From the IMG/VR virus record IMGVR_UViG_3300019458_000020, positions 186,001-250,000 of that record: a DNA stretch of 64,000 nucleotides, one strand, 5' to 3'. The stretch is from a virus. Shown in pieces: positions 1 through 7,633 of this stretch; position 1 is the first letter of the stretch, and each line of letters starts with the position of its first letter. The notes below the pieces were generated by a model, which was given only the letters and a program-made list of their open reading frames with translations, made no database searches and was not told the DNA's origin. The translations under genes were made by a program, and so were the position numbers.

Positions 1-498
1 AAAATGCCATACACCGTTCCACAATACAGTAACTTTTATATCATCGACAATTATATATGCATCCCATCCATCAAACATTCTTTCATTTGTTTTTACGGAT
101 TGAAATCGATTTAGACATAAATTTGCAAATTGTATTTCGTTTAGGCTTCTTTTTATATTCTTTTGTTTTTCTACAGAAATTCTTCCTCCTAAACTCACTC
201 TATGAATCTTACACGATTTACTACAACACCGCCTTCTTTTTTTGGAATGAAATATTTTTGAACAATGATTACAAATTTTTTTCGAAGAACTTCTTTTAAA
301 TATTCCATCCGCCCATTGTTTTCGTGTTCTATCCGAACAGTTCTTTCGGTTGGATGAAGACTTATTATCATTTACAGAACATTGAATTTTACAATAAAAT
401 TTTTTCTATAATTTCTTTTTTAGATAATTGTATCTCTTTAATGAAGATAAAAAATTAGCTTTACAAAATGAACATTTTAAAGTTACAAGTGTTATCAC
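1..498 (-). CDS. Vsr-like (EDxHD-type) homing endonuclease, runs off the left edge, one in-frame TAG
   Basis: This frame is open from a possible GTG at 498 to the window edge, except for one TAG at 406-408. The N-terminal half has paired cysteines (CSFC, then ICNHCSKIF, then RRCCSKSC) typical of zinc-binding homing endonucleases. The end (NEIQFANL, MFDGWDAY, IVDDIK, VLWNGVWHF) matches the catalytic part of the Vsr-like family. The protein is cut off by the window. The start is uncertain because the frame overlaps the end of the next gene. The TAG may be read by the suppressor tRNA at 8949-9024 or may be a nonsense mutation. Confidence 0.6.
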
Positions 499-502
499 AC
501 AT

Positions 503-715
503 TTATACTCTATCAACTTCTGGAGTCTCGTCTTTGAATTCTACAATACTCTGACATTCTTGAATATATCTTCTTCTAATACGATTATTTGAACAATCAC
601 AATGGTCTTCTGGACTCCAAAAATTATTCATATTACATCCATCGGCGTGAGGATTTTTATTCATAAATTCTCTAGCTAAACTTAATAGTTCTTCTGTAAC
701 AATATATTTTTTCAT
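503..715 (-). CDS. Hypothetical protein, 70 aa
   Basis: Not recognised. It is a small Cys/His-containing protein (DGCNMNN, HCDCSNN) that could bind a metal. I chose ATG 715 because the upstream small ORF ends with a TGA overlapping this ATG. The longer frame upstream has no better start. Confidence 0.55.
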   Translation of the reverse strand: MKKYIVTEELLSLAREFMNKNPHADGCNMNNFWSPEDHCDCSNNRIRRRYIQECQSIVEFKDETPEVDRV

Positions 716-792
716 AATTCTTCGAGATAAAATCCAGCCGAAGGCCAAGTTTTAAAATTAACTATAGCATTTTGACGGTCCGTTTCACTCAT
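712..792 (-). CDS. Micro-ORF, 26 aa
   Basis: This small ORF starts at ATG 792 and ends in a TGA overlapping the next ATG (ATGA), the usual junction in this region. No domain is visible. It could be a translational coupler or a remnant of a longer gene. Confidence 0.3.
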   Translation of the reverse strand: MSETDRQNAIVNFKTWPSAGFYLEEL

Positions 793-825
793 AATCATTG
801 TAGGGAAAATGGATACACATATTCC

Positions 826-1284
826 TTACCTAATAGATACCATTTTGACCACTCCATTTTTCATTCTCATGAATACAGGCAAAGCCTTATATCCTTCCAA
901 TACACTAGAATTTTTATCCACTCTTGCTAAAGAATTCACCAATTCTTTTAAATCATTTAGACGCATTTGTGATTCCATATATTTGTTCATTTTTTCGGAT
1001 ACGAGAAATATTTTCTCCATGTGAGTCAATTGTTTAATCTGATGTTCTCTTTTCATGGCTTCCGACTTTGTAGGAAATTCTTCTTGATACAATAATACAA
1101 CAGGCAACCTTCCTCGTGTATATTTTGCCCCTTTGCCAGCATTATGTTTCAAAACTCTGGCATCAACGTCATTTGTGTATCCGGTATATAATGTATTATC
1201 CGAACAAATGACTATATAAACGTAAAATTTCGTTCTTATCTGAATACGATTTTTACGATTTTGGTTGCGTCGTCGGTTGTCCAT
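826..1284 (-). CDS. GIY-YIG nuclease domain protein (UPF0213/YhbQ type)
   Basis: 152 aa. After about 18 basic residues comes a compact GIY-YIG domain: FYVYIV, then LYTGYT, then [12 protein letters not shown] with the conserved Arg region GRLPV, and the [10 protein letters not shown] helix. That is the YhbQ/SLX1-like order. The C-terminal 60 residues are a charged extension. It overlaps the upstream gene by about 50 nt. It is probably a structure-specific DNA nuclease or a degenerate homing enzyme. Confidence 0.75.
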   Translation of the reverse strand: MDNRRRNQNRKNRIQIRTKFYVYIVICSDNTLYTGYTNDVDARVLKHNAGKGAKYTRGRLPVVLLYQEEFPTKSEAMKREHQIKQLTHMEKIFLVSEKMNKYMESQMRLNDLKELVNSLARVDKNSSVLEGYKALPVFMRMKNGVVKMVSIR

Positions 1285-1430
1285 GTATTACTTTCTGGAA
1301 TGTAATTAGAAAACTTTAATAAATATGGTTCCATTGTTCGGCTTAATTCACACGTACCTTCATGGGGAGTAATAGAAACCATACCATCTATTATGGTCTT
1401 CATGTGATTTAATTTTTCTGTTTCATTCAT
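1236..1430 (-). CDS. Hypothetical protein, 64 aa
   Basis: Not recognised. Its ATG at 1430 overlaps the TGA of the upstream gene (ATGA), which supports translation as part of a minus-strand operon. Acidic and polar, with no membrane segment. Confidence 0.55.
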   Translation of the reverse strand: MNETEKLNHMKTIIDGMVSITPHEGTCELSRTMEPYLLKFSNYIPESNTWTTDDATKIVKIVFR

Positions 1431-1693
1431 AATTTTCTTACTTTATTCAACCATTTATTGAAATTATCGTCGTATTCTCCCAATTTACAATTAGGTTCTG
1501 GCTTCAAATTCTCACCGTTCAATAAATACTTATAAACTTCGTGAAAAAATTCCGCACCAAATCTTGTAGAAAAAATAAAAGGAGACTGAAATCTAATATA
1601 AAATTCTCTCTTTAATTTTACGTAATCGACTGCATATTGTTGTGATTGTGACAACAATTTCATGGCATCAGAACAAAATATTATATCATTCAT
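1427..1693 (-). CDS. Hypothetical protein, 88 aa
   Basis: Not recognised. Mixed alpha/beta composition with an aromatic-rich middle (YIRFQSPF). It overlaps the upstream gene by 8 nt and the downstream gene by 4 nt, typical of this operon. Confidence 0.55.
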   Translation of the reverse strand: MNDIIFCSDAMKLLSQSQQYAVDYVKLKREFYIRFQSPFIFSTRFGAEFFHEVYKYLLNGENLKPEPNCKLGEYDDNFNKWLNKVRKL

Positions 1694-2003
1694 TGGAATT
1701 TTTATTTAATGAATCTACCATGAATTTTAAAAATGGTAAAGTATTCATATCTACTGCACCATCTCTTTCTAATACTACTCCTTCTCCTAAATTCCAAGGA
1801 TGTCCTTCACGACTCATTAAATTTGACCAAATTCCCATCCTTTTAACCGATTCTTGCCATTCTTCTTTTGAATAAATAAAATTTCTTTTGAATAGTTGCC
1901 ACGTTAATGGGTCTTTTTCTTCCCACCTACTCAATTCTATAAAGTATAGTGGTTTATCATCACTATCTTTATATTCCGGATAAATTTCAAATGTATGTCT
2001 CAT
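1686..2003 (-). CDS. Hypothetical protein, 105 aa
   Basis: Not recognised. Trp-rich soluble protein. Its ATG 2003 overlaps the TAA of the upstream gene by one base, so it is translationally coupled. Confidence 0.55.
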   Translation of the reverse strand: MRHTFEIYPEYKDSDDKPLYFIELSRWEEKDPLTWQLFKRNFIYSKEEWQESVKRMGIWSNLMSREGHPWNLGEGVVLERDGAVDMNTLPFLKFMVDSLNKNSNE

Positions 2004-2239
2004 TATTCTCCTCTTTCTATTACAATTTTATCCGGAGTCACATACCTTAACCAAGATTCTGGAATACACCCTCTATTAATAAATCTTCCGTCTGTTGATT
2101 GAAAAATAATTTTCATAAATAAATTAGCTACGGCTTCTGTTTCCGTTTCTCCTTGACCAACAGGCGGCGAACCTGGCAAATCTAACATGTCAGCTCGAAA
2201 CGTTTTTCCATCATTATATTTTTCTATTTTAATTTTCAT
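2003..2239 (-). CDS. HicB-like fold protein (tentative), 78 aa
   Basis: The pattern LDLPGSPPVGQGETETEAVANLF resembles the antitoxin-like HicB fold (LPG...GxTxxEAxxN). No HicA partner is visible nearby, so an antitoxin role is not supported. It lies 3 nt before the MazG-like gene. Confidence 0.4.
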   Translation of the reverse strand: MKIKIEKYNDGKTFRADMLDLPGSPPVGQGETETEAVANLFMKIIFQSTDGRFINRGCIPESWLRYVTPDKIVIERGE

Positions 2240-2242
2240 ATA

Positions 2243-2488
2243 TCATTGTCTTTCTCCTTCTTCAAATGCAGACTTTGTAGCATTTTTCATAACAATCAAT
2301 TCATTCAAAGTAATATTATGTCTCATTTCAACGTATGCCTCAATAGCACCAATTAAATCACACAATTCAACCAACTTCATTACCGGATTACCTTGTTCGA
2401 TAGCATCCAAAAATTCTTCGTATTCCTCTCTTATTTTGGAAGTCTCTCCCAATACACCTTTTTGAATTTTTCTTTTATGGTATCCCAT
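2243..2488 (-). CDS. MazG-like NTP pyrophosphohydrolase
   Basis: 81 aa. REEYEEFLDAIEQ followed by VELCDLIGAIEAYV gives the EExxE and ExxD metal-binding pattern of MazG-like all-alpha pyrophosphatases. These hydrolyse NTPs or dNTPs to monophosphates and are common in phages. ATG 2488 is chosen because the upstream gene ends just before it (TGATATG). Single-domain size fits the phage subfamily. Confidence 0.65.
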   Translation of the reverse strand: MGYHKRKIQKGVLGETSKIREEYEEFLDAIEQGNPVMKLVELCDLIGAIEAYVEMRHNITLNELIVMKNATKSAFEEGERQ

Positions 2489-2489
2489 A

Positions 2490-2702
2490 TCATTTAATAA
2501 GTTGTTCAATTACACCAAATAATTCTTCTTTTTCTCTCTTAACAGAGAATGGACATGTGGGTTGATAGTTTTTTGGGTAAACTATTTCGGATTGATTTAA
2601 TTTCAATTGAATAAATCCTAAACCAAAATAATGAATAAGTTCATGATTTTTTACCAACCAATCAATATCTAAAAATTGTTTCAGATGTTCTACTCTTGAC
2701 AT
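2490..2702 (-). CDS. Hypothetical protein, 70 aa
   Basis: Not recognised. It starts at ATG 2702 in a TAATATG junction after the synthetase-like gene. A two-cysteine C-terminal part is absent and there is no membrane helix. Confidence 0.5.
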   Translation of the reverse strand: MSRVEHLKQFLDIDWLVKNHELIHYFGLGFIQLKLNQSEIVYPKNYQPTCPFSVKREKEELFGVIEQLIK

Positions 2703-2703
2703 A

Positions 2704-3237
2704 TTATAATCCTTTTGCACGACTTAATCTTGGTTCTGCAACACCGGTTCCATATACCCAAGAAATAAAGGAACATGACCGAATTCCATAACTTCCTAGT
2801 TCAATATTCTTATAGACTATATCGAAGGTTCCGTTTTTTAAATCAACCACATCTACATCCACCCACTGACGGAAAAAAGATAATGCATCATCAATTACCG
2901 ATGATAATGTGCCGACATTAACAAAATCTGTAATCATTAGTTCATTCTTCATAAAATATTTATGATTCCATTGAGTAATGGATTCTTCACGAAAACAGGG
3001 AGTGATTGTTTGAAATTTTCCTTTTGGTAAATGTCCTAAATTATATAAAGAAAGTAGTGATTGTTCTCCGGATGCTACTAACACTTCATCTTTTTCTTTA
3101 ATAGTAAAAAATGGATATCCTGGTGGTGTAGTAATCTCAGAAATTTTTCTAGGAATATACCAAGGAGATTCAATTTGTTTATATCCCCTCGCTTCATAAT
3201 ATTCTACCGACTTAGCAAGTATTGAATAATCAATCAT
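2704..3237 (-). CDS. Class II aminoacyl-tRNA-synthetase-like catalytic domain protein
   Basis: 177 aa. It carries the class II core signatures in order: a motif-1-like IESPWYIP near residue 25, motif 2 as PCFREE followed by HKYFMKNELMITDF (residues 83-105), and a motif-3-like YGTGVAEPRLSRA at the C terminus. There is no anticodon-binding domain, so it is a stand-alone core like HisZ, PoxA or AsnA relatives. Which amino acid or substrate it uses cannot be told. ATG 3237 sits in a TAATATG junction. Being phage-borne beside many tRNA genes makes a tRNA role plausible but unproven. Confidence 0.6.
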   Translation of the reverse strand: MIDYSILAKSVEYYEARGYKQIESPWYIPRKISEITTPPGYPFFTIKEKDEVLVASGEQSLLSLYNLGHLPKGKFQTITPCFREESITQWNHKYFMKNELMITDFVNVGTLSSVIDDALSFFRQWVDVDVVDLKNGTFDIVYKNIELGSYGIRSCSFISWVYGTGVAEPRLSRAKGL

Positions 3238-3238
3238 A

Positions 3239-3547
3239 TTACTTTTGTTTCTTTTTCTTTTCGTCACGTTTTCTTACACACGGTTCACAGACAAAAGAAT
3301 TTTCGTCTTCTGCTGCTAAGAACGGAAGTTGAGCCATGCAGTCTTCGCATTTAAGTATTTTAAGTTCAAAGTTAAAAACCTGTTGGGGAGGAAAGGGCCT
3401 TATCATCGCCACCAATTTGGGAGAATATTCCACATGAACACACATACTATTTGTGCCCACATAAGTATGTTGTCCAAAGACCCCTTTAAGGACATCTTCG
3501 ACGCCCCTAAATCGGTCAAATGAATTGGGTTTAAAGGTAACTTCCAT
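3239..3547 (-). CDS. Zinc-ribbon protein with leaderless start
   Basis: 102 aa. A C-terminal four-cysteine ribbon (CEDC near residue 69 and CEPC near residue 90) is followed by a Lys-rich tail. A promoter (TTGACA, 16 bp, TATCTT) ends 6 nt before ATG 3547 and 3 nt before the in-frame ATG 3550; I prefer 3547 because 6 nt is the commonest spacing in this genome. Function unknown. Confidence 0.55.
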   Translation of the reverse strand: MEVTFKPNSFDRFRGVEDVLKGVFGQHTYVGTNSMCVHVEYSPKLVAMIRPFPPQQVFNFELKILKCEDCMAQLPFLAAEDENSFVCEPCVRKRDEKKKKQK

Positions 3548-3577
3548 CATCGAAAGATACCACACTATTTTTATATG

Positions 3578-3835
3578 TCAATCTTCTATTTGAAGGTCTT
3601 TGGGGATAAGACCTGCCCTGACTGCCACTCTATAACTTCCTTTAGAATGTGATTTAAGAACAATCTGTTCCATATCCTCTTTGGGAATATTCGGATATAC
3701 ACGAAGTAATTCGTCTATGAGTTTTCTCATTTCCTCAAATGACTCACTTACATCTTTACGTATTCATTCTAATTTATCATCATCCAATTGATTCTTTTGT
3801 TGTAAAAAATTATTTATCAACCCTGAAAATTTCAT
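3578..3835 (-). CDS. Hypothetical protein with an in-frame TGA
   Basis: 86 codons from ATG 3835 to a TGA at 3578-3580, interrupted by TGA at codon 24 (3764-3766). Both halves look coding: an acidic N-terminus (QLDDDKLE) and then IRKDVSESFEEMRK. A Trp at the stop would fit the sequence. It is either a nonsense-mutated gene, a readthrough gene, or a base error. The only nearby re-start is an internal ATG (EEMRK). Confidence 0.45.
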
Positions 3836-3837
3836 AA

Positions 3838-4134
3838 TTAACTATACTTTCTTTTATTTCTGTCATTTCCTCGGTCCGACTTATAAACAACATCTACAGG
3901 TTGTTTTAGTCGCCACTTTAAGAACTTTTGAAATTTTTCAGTAGATAGTATGGTTTCTACTGTATTATATACATCTCTCAATTCATTATGTGACCACGTT
4001 TTGTGAATGAAATCCTCACAAGTTTCGCATGTAGAAACAATAATCACTCCGTCTTTTGACCGAGGAATAAGATGATGTCCTCTTGTATAAGTTACAAGTT
4101 TACAAAATACACATTCATTAACTTGTCCGGCCAT
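3838..4134 (-). CDS. Small HNH-type nuclease
   Basis: 98 aa. CVFC near the N-terminus, then GHHLIPRSKDG, then CETCEDFIH gives the zinc-stabilised HNH (beta-beta-alpha-metal) order. The C-terminal half is helical and basic. Such small proteins cut DNA or RNA in phages and plasmids. The target is unknown. Confidence 0.6.
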   Translation of the reverse strand: MAGQVNECVFCKLVTYTRGHHLIPRSKDGVIIVSTCETCEDFIHKTWSHNELRDVYNTVETILSTEKFQKFLKWRLKQPVDVVYKSDRGNDRNKRKYS

Positions 4135-4135
4135 A

Positions 4136-4297
4136 TTAGTCTTCTACCAACCAACCGTCTCTCGTTTTGAGAATATAAGTCAAATCGATATCATTTAATA
4201 GAATTGCTAATTGTCCACTATTCATATCTTTGGGGCGACTATCATAACTCGAAAAAACAACCTTTGTATTGTCTTCTAAAATTAAATCAACAATCAT
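4136..4297 (-). CDS. Hypothetical protein, 53 aa
   Basis: Not recognised. ATG 4297 overlaps the TGA of the upstream 37-aa gene (ATGA), which supports it. The sequence runs from MIVDLILEDN to a C-terminal GWLVED. Too short for most gene finders. Confidence 0.5.
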   Translation of the reverse strand: MIVDLILEDNTKVVFSSYDSRPKDMNSGQLAILLNDIDLTYILKTRDGWLVED

Positions 4298-4407
4298 TCC
4301 ATGCTATAATCATCTTGAATAGAAACTATCTCCGTTTCGAGAACGATTCTGTTTTTCAATAACTGATTAATGGATTCTTCTATACTCACGGTAGAATACA
4401 CTACCAT
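4294..4407 (-). CDS. Hypothetical protein, 37 aa
   Basis: Short ORF from ATG 4407 (starts MVVYSTVSIE) coupled to the next gene by ATGA. The amphipathic middle (NQLLKNRIVLETE) is coiled-coil-like. Function unknown. Confidence 0.4.
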   Translation of the reverse strand: MVVYSTVSIEESINQLLKNRIVLETEIVSIQDDYSME

Positions 4408-4422
4408 GAATTATAATATTTG

Positions 4423-4800
4423 TCAACGACCCAAGACTTTATTTACCCTCTTCCATTTTTCATGAAGAGATTCTGCTGCTATCGGTAATTCTTGGGTTTT
4501 TTGTAACTGTTCCGGAGTAAAAATTCCGTTTTTATAGTGTTGAACCAATTCTGGTTTATTAGATAAATCCAATTTCGCAGCATCTTGATCTTTCTTGGCA
4601 TTTTCAATCTTTTGTTGAATGTCTGCGTCGGTAATAGAGGGTATGTCTTTTTGTGTGGCCTTCCAAAATTCTCCAATATGTCTTGGACACATTCCATGAG
4701 AAAACTTGATGCCTTGTTCCTTATTAGCCTTTTCAACGGCTGGAGTCAAGCCAAATTCTCGTTGACACTGAGCACAGATTCTTACCAAAGTAGGTTCCAT
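4423..4800 (-). CDS. Zinc-binding hypothetical protein, 125 aa
   Basis: The N-terminus has CAQC and then SHGMCPRH, a possible zinc site. The rest is helical and Gln/Lys-rich (KKDQDAAK, EQLQKTQE). ATG 4800 is preferred over a TTG two codons upstream. No TTGACA promoter is seen directly upstream. Confidence 0.55.
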   Translation of the reverse strand: MEPTLVRICAQCQREFGLTPAVEKANKEQGIKFSHGMCPRHIGEFWKATQKDIPSITDADIQQKIENAKKDQDAAKLDLSNKPELVQHYKNGIFTPEQLQKTQELPIAAESLHEKWKRVNKVLGR

Positions 4801-4853
4801 ATTCAATAAATATAGGTTATAACTACTTCACCTTTAAATAAATGTACAAAACA

Positions 4854-4890
4854 AATGGCCACGACGTTTATTCCGTGGCCATTGTTGGTT
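4854..4890 (-). terminator. Hairpin terminator after the 43-aa membrane gene
   Basis: AATGGCCAC pairs with GTGGCCATT (9 bp) around a 12-nt loop. On the minus strand it is followed by a T-rich stretch (TTTGTTTTG), as in an intrinsic terminator. Confidence 0.6.
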
Positions 4891-4902
4891 GATTGTTAAT
4901 TA

Positions 4903-5034
4903 TTAGCGTTTCTTGTCGATTTTATCAACATGAGAATCCACCTTGGCTTTGATTTTTGGGTTGTTTCTCAATACGAGATACAAACCAATTCCGCCACCAA
5001 TTACACCGAGTACTACTAATACGAACGTTAACAT
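4903..5034 (-). CDS. Small membrane protein, 43 aa
   Basis: An N-terminal hydrophobic helix of about 20 residues (FVLVVLGVIGGGIG) precedes a basic, charged tail. The start has a strong ribosome site (AGGAGG, about 8 nt upstream), unlike most leaderless genes here. It probably sits in the inner membrane. Role unknown. Confidence 0.6.
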   Translation of the reverse strand: MLTFVLVVLGVIGGGIGLYLVLRNNPKIKAKVDSHVDKIDKKR

Positions 5035-5160
5035 AATTTACCTCCTATGTTTGGTAGTTTTCGTTACCTACATGCAACGATTTCACTACTATATAAATAT
5101 TAAAAATTAAGGTCAATATTGAAAAAATTTCATCAATCTAACCTGATGAATATAACCAAT

Positions 5161-5853
5161 TTAAGAAGTTACAGAAAGTTGCCAGGATAACTCTTTGAAT
5201 GACTCCCACCCGTTAGGCAATTCTATTAATTTATCGAATCCAAAGAAACCCGTTTTAGTGGTATTTTCGGCAATCATAATAAGATTCTCGTCACAATATG
5301 TTTGTAATACTTCCGGAGATGCTATACCTAACAACCAAACGTTTTTTGTGTCGGTAACTCCGATTACATTTGGACATTTATATCGTTTACCTACATGATT
5401 ACCTACACCACAAATATAATATCTCGATTCTTTAAATATCAGAGGAACGTTATTCACTGAAGACCCTTTTATATCACAACAAACTCCAACCGGAAGAAGG
5501 TCCGGATGATTTTTTAAAGAAGACTTTTTTACAATAGAATCATCAAATTGCCACTCCCTTTTATATTTTTTCAGTAATGCGTATTCGATGGTGGCTCCGG
5601 TCATCTCTCTTTTAATCCGCCTGTTGGCATCTATACCATTCCACTCAATATCTTTTGCTTTTGCTTTGTTCTTAGCAAATTCCTCAATCTTTTTCCAATC
5701 TGATTGAGTCAATAATACTTGATTGGATTTTATGAGTTTTGGTTGAATGAGTTGTTCGGTAACAAAATTGTTAAAGATAATACGATTGGTTTTGGAGAGT
5801 TTCTCTCCCGGAGTCTTTTGAATATACTCGTAAAATTCTTTGTAATAACTCAT
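5161..5853 (-). CDS. PD-(D/E)XK-like nuclease (tentative)
   Basis: 230 aa. The central region has GATIEYALLKKY, then HPDLLPVGVCCDIKGSS and a beta-rich YYICGVG. The spacing of E, D and DIK fits a PD-(D/E)XK nuclease core. It ends at TAA 5161 and is followed by about 120 nt without a gene. It could be a phage restriction-like or anti-host nuclease; only the fold pattern supports this. Confidence 0.45.
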   Translation of the reverse strand: MSYYKEFYEYIQKTPGEKLSKTNRIIFNNFVTEQLIQPKLIKSNQVLLTQSDWKKIEEFAKNKAKAKDIEWNGIDANRRIKREMTGATIEYALLKKYKREWQFDDSIVKKSSLKNHPDLLPVGVCCDIKGSSVNNVPLIFKESRYYICGVGNHVGKRYKCPNVIGVTDTKNVWLLGIASPEVLQTYCDENLIMIAENTTKTGFFGFDKLIELPNGWESFKELSWQLSVTS

Positions 5854-5858
5854 TTAAA

Positions 5859-5934
5859 TGGTGGAGCCACGGGGATTCGAACCCCGGACCTATAGCTTGC
5901 AAAGCTACCGCTCTACCAACTGAGCTATGGCCCC
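5859..5934 (-). tRNA. tRNA-Ala (anticodon TGC)
   Basis: A 76-nt cloverleaf with encoded CCA. D arm GCTC/GAGC with GG, anticodon loop CTTTGCAAG centre TGC, T loop TTCGAAT, acceptor GGGGCCA paired with TGGCTCC. It starts the minus-strand RNA block downstream of tRNA-Leu. Confidence 0.95.
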
Positions 5935-5947
5935 ATTATAAAACTTC

Positions 5948-6029
5948 GTTCGTGGGCACTCGATTCAACTGTTTTCCTTTACTTCCAGTGTGCCCACTGT
6001 GGGATAACTTGCGGTCGATCGACACGAAC
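5948..6029 (-). ncRNA. Structured RNA segment between tRNA-Ala and tRNA-Leu
   Basis: A 7-bp closing stem (GTTCGTG with CACGAAC) encloses 68 nt with a strong inner hairpin (CAGTG...CACTG). It is tRNA-sized, but has no CCA and no normal T loop. It may be a decayed tRNA or a structured spacer. Confidence 0.35.
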
Positions 6030-6037
6030 TACTAATC

Positions 6038-6121
6038 TGGTGGTCATGAAGGGAATTGCACCCCTACGGATTACTCCATTAGTTCCTAAGACTAACGCGG
6101 CTGCTATTACGCCACATGACC
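6038..6121 (-). tRNA. tRNA-Leu (anticodon TAG)
   Basis: 84 nt with encoded CCA. Acceptor GGTCATG/CATGACC, anticodon stem TTAGT/ACTAA with loop CTTAGGA (TAG), a class II variable arm (GGA...TCC), and T loop TGCAATT in place of the usual TTC. It should read CTA codons. Confidence 0.85.
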
Positions 6122-6382
6122 AAAATCAAAACGACTGGAATCGCTACGAGTAATATTCCTCGCCGGGGCTAACGGCCATCCAATCACACCCTACGTTGTT
6201 ATCCCAAGTTCAACGCTTTACATCGCTTGGGCGAAATTTGTGTGAGGCATTTCACCCCACGGATCGGTTCTTCACCAATTCTTTCGGAATACTTTCAAGG
6301 TTGTGCTGAACTACTTGAACATATCCGACTTTTCATTAGTCACCATTCACGTTACAGCACCGATGATGGCGAACTTAAAATC
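6122..6382 (-). other. Structured spacer RNA in the tRNA block
   Basis: 261 nt without a coding frame between two tRNA-like genes on the same transcript. It contains several inverted repeats on the minus strand (CCCAAG/CTTGGG, GGAAT/ATTCC, GTGGGG/CTCAC). I see no RNase P or group I intron core. It may be a leader, decayed tRNAs or an unknown ncRNA. Confidence 0.35.
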
Positions 6383-6456
6383 TGGTAGGGTCTAACGGTT
6401 ACGCTCCGTTGTCTCAATCGTGTCAGGATTGGATTTTACTATTAAAATAAGACCCT
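6383..6456 (-). tRNA. Atypical tRNA-Val-like RNA (anticodon GAC)
   Basis: A 74-nt cloverleaf with CCA: acceptor AGGGTCT/AGACCCT, anticodon stem CAATC/GATTG with loop CTGACAC, T stem AACGG/CCGTT. The D arm is short (TTTT/AAAA, 6-nt loop without GG) and the T loop is AGCGTAA rather than TTCNANY, so elbow contacts are missing. It may be a decayed tRNA or a tRNA mimic. Confidence 0.5.
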
Positions 6457-6468
6457 AATCTATCAATA

Positions 6469-6495
6469 ACTATATATCATACTTGAAAAAGTCAA
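6469..6495 (-). promoter_or_regulatory. Promoter for the 5.9-6.5 kb RNA block
   Basis: On the minus strand TTGACT is followed by 15 bp and TATAGT, ending about 12 nt before the first tRNA-like gene. Confidence 0.6.
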
Positions 6496-6510
6496 GTAAA
6501 ATATATTAAC

Positions 6511-7104
6511 TTACACAAACATTACCAACCATACAGCTAGAAAAAACACCAAATAACACGCTCCATACGCTGCTAACCAATCTTCGTGTGGAGGATCTTC
6601 TACGCTTCCATAAGTTACTTTCCTTCTAAAAAATCCCAATTTTTCACAAGAAGTTATTTTTCCCATTTTCTTCCTAACACAATTTCTATAAACGGTAAGA
6701 ATATAAAAAGGAGTAATGACTAACCAAACAAGAAAACCTACCAATACTCTTACAGTCGATTTCACAAGGCCTTGAACATCGTTGGCCATAATTTTCCATG
6801 ATACCAAGAACATTGCTAATTTTCCAGCAGGAGATTGTGCAAACTTTTCAGCATCACTACTAACCGTTCCCCAACATTCCTTAAAAGCGGAACCAAAAGC
6901 CTTACCGATATCGGCATACTTTTCGATTTTTTCGGGCGTCACTTCAACGGATTTAGCCTGAGTCATTTTTTCTTTGATGGACCGATATACACGCAATTCA
7001 TTGTCATCCAATTTAGTAATATCAACATCTAAAGCATCCTTTTGTTGAGCAAAAGACGATAAACACGAAATTATAAGGAGTATAGCAAATAACATTTTTT
7101 TCAT
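6511..7104 (-). CDS. Secreted/membrane protein, 197 aa
   Basis: ATG 7104 starts a signal peptide or N-terminal helix (LFAILLIISCLSSFA, then Gln). A soluble helical region follows, then two hydrophobic segments (LVGFLVWLVITPFYIL and a C-terminal CYLVFFLAVWLVMFV). A promoter (TTGACA, 16 bp, TATAGT) ends 9 nt before this ATG, which decides the start. Function unknown; it acts at the host inner membrane or periplasm. Confidence 0.6.
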   Translation of the reverse strand: MKKMLFAILLIISCLSSFAQQKDALDVDITKLDDNELRVYRSIKEKMTQAKSVEVTPEKIEKYADIGKAFGSAFKECWGTVSSDAEKFAQSPAGKLAMFLVSWKIMANDVQGLVKSTVRVLVGFLVWLVITPFYILTVYRNCVRKKMGKITSCEKLGFFRRKVTYGSVEDPPHEDWLAAYGACYLVFFLAVWLVMFV

Positions 7105-7137
7105 AGTTAACTTACTATACCCCATCACAACATATTG

Positions 7138-7617
7138 TCAAACTTTAATTTTCTTGAAGGCATCTTCCAGTCGTTGTTTTACTTCCGTTTTGATTCTCTC
7201 TTCTGCATAGTATTCCATTCGTTTTTCTACACGTTTTTCGATTTCAGCATCATTAGCCCAAAATTTTATAGCATCATCAACCGATTTACGAATCAATTCA
7301 TCGACGTGATTACGAACGAGGCTATCTATCTCCGTTTTAATAGCCGGATGAAGAGTGACCTTTTCTACCTGTCCGGCCCAATTTGTTTTAATTATACCTA
7401 CCTGAGAATTTGTTTCAGATATCATATCTTTTTCAATAGATGATTTCAAGCTGTTACAGAATTCTCTTATAGTTTCCGAATTTGCTACCGACTTTAAATG
7501 CTTTTCTGAAAACTTTTGGACAACAGAATTACGAATATCGACATCAACTTTTTCATCCCCACCAATAAGACGTTCCAACGCCTCTTTACTATTAATTTGT
7601 AATGTTAATTGACTCAT
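7138..7617 (-). CDS. Coiled-coil hypothetical protein, 159 aa
   Basis: Almost entirely helical, with heptad-like charged stretches (EKRVEKRMEYYAEERIKTEV). It lies 16 nt after the next upstream gene. No catalytic motif seen. Confidence 0.6.
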   Translation of the reverse strand: MSQLTLQINSKEALERLIGGDEKVDVDIRNSVVQKFSEKHLKSVANSETIREFCNSLKSSIEKDMISETNSQVGIIKTNWAGQVEKVTLHPAIKTEIDSLVRNHVDELIRKSVDDAIKFWANDAEIEKRVEKRMEYYAEERIKTEVKQRLEDAFKKIKV

Positions 7618-7633
7618 ATTATAACCTTTCTTT

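Noticed and set aside
2003-2239. HicAB toxin-antitoxin pair
   Set aside because: Only a HicB-like fold is suggested; no HicA-like gene lies next to it.
6122-6382. RNase P RNA or group I intron
   Set aside because: None of the conserved core strings (such as the RNase P P4 or intron P7 sequences) could be found in either strand.
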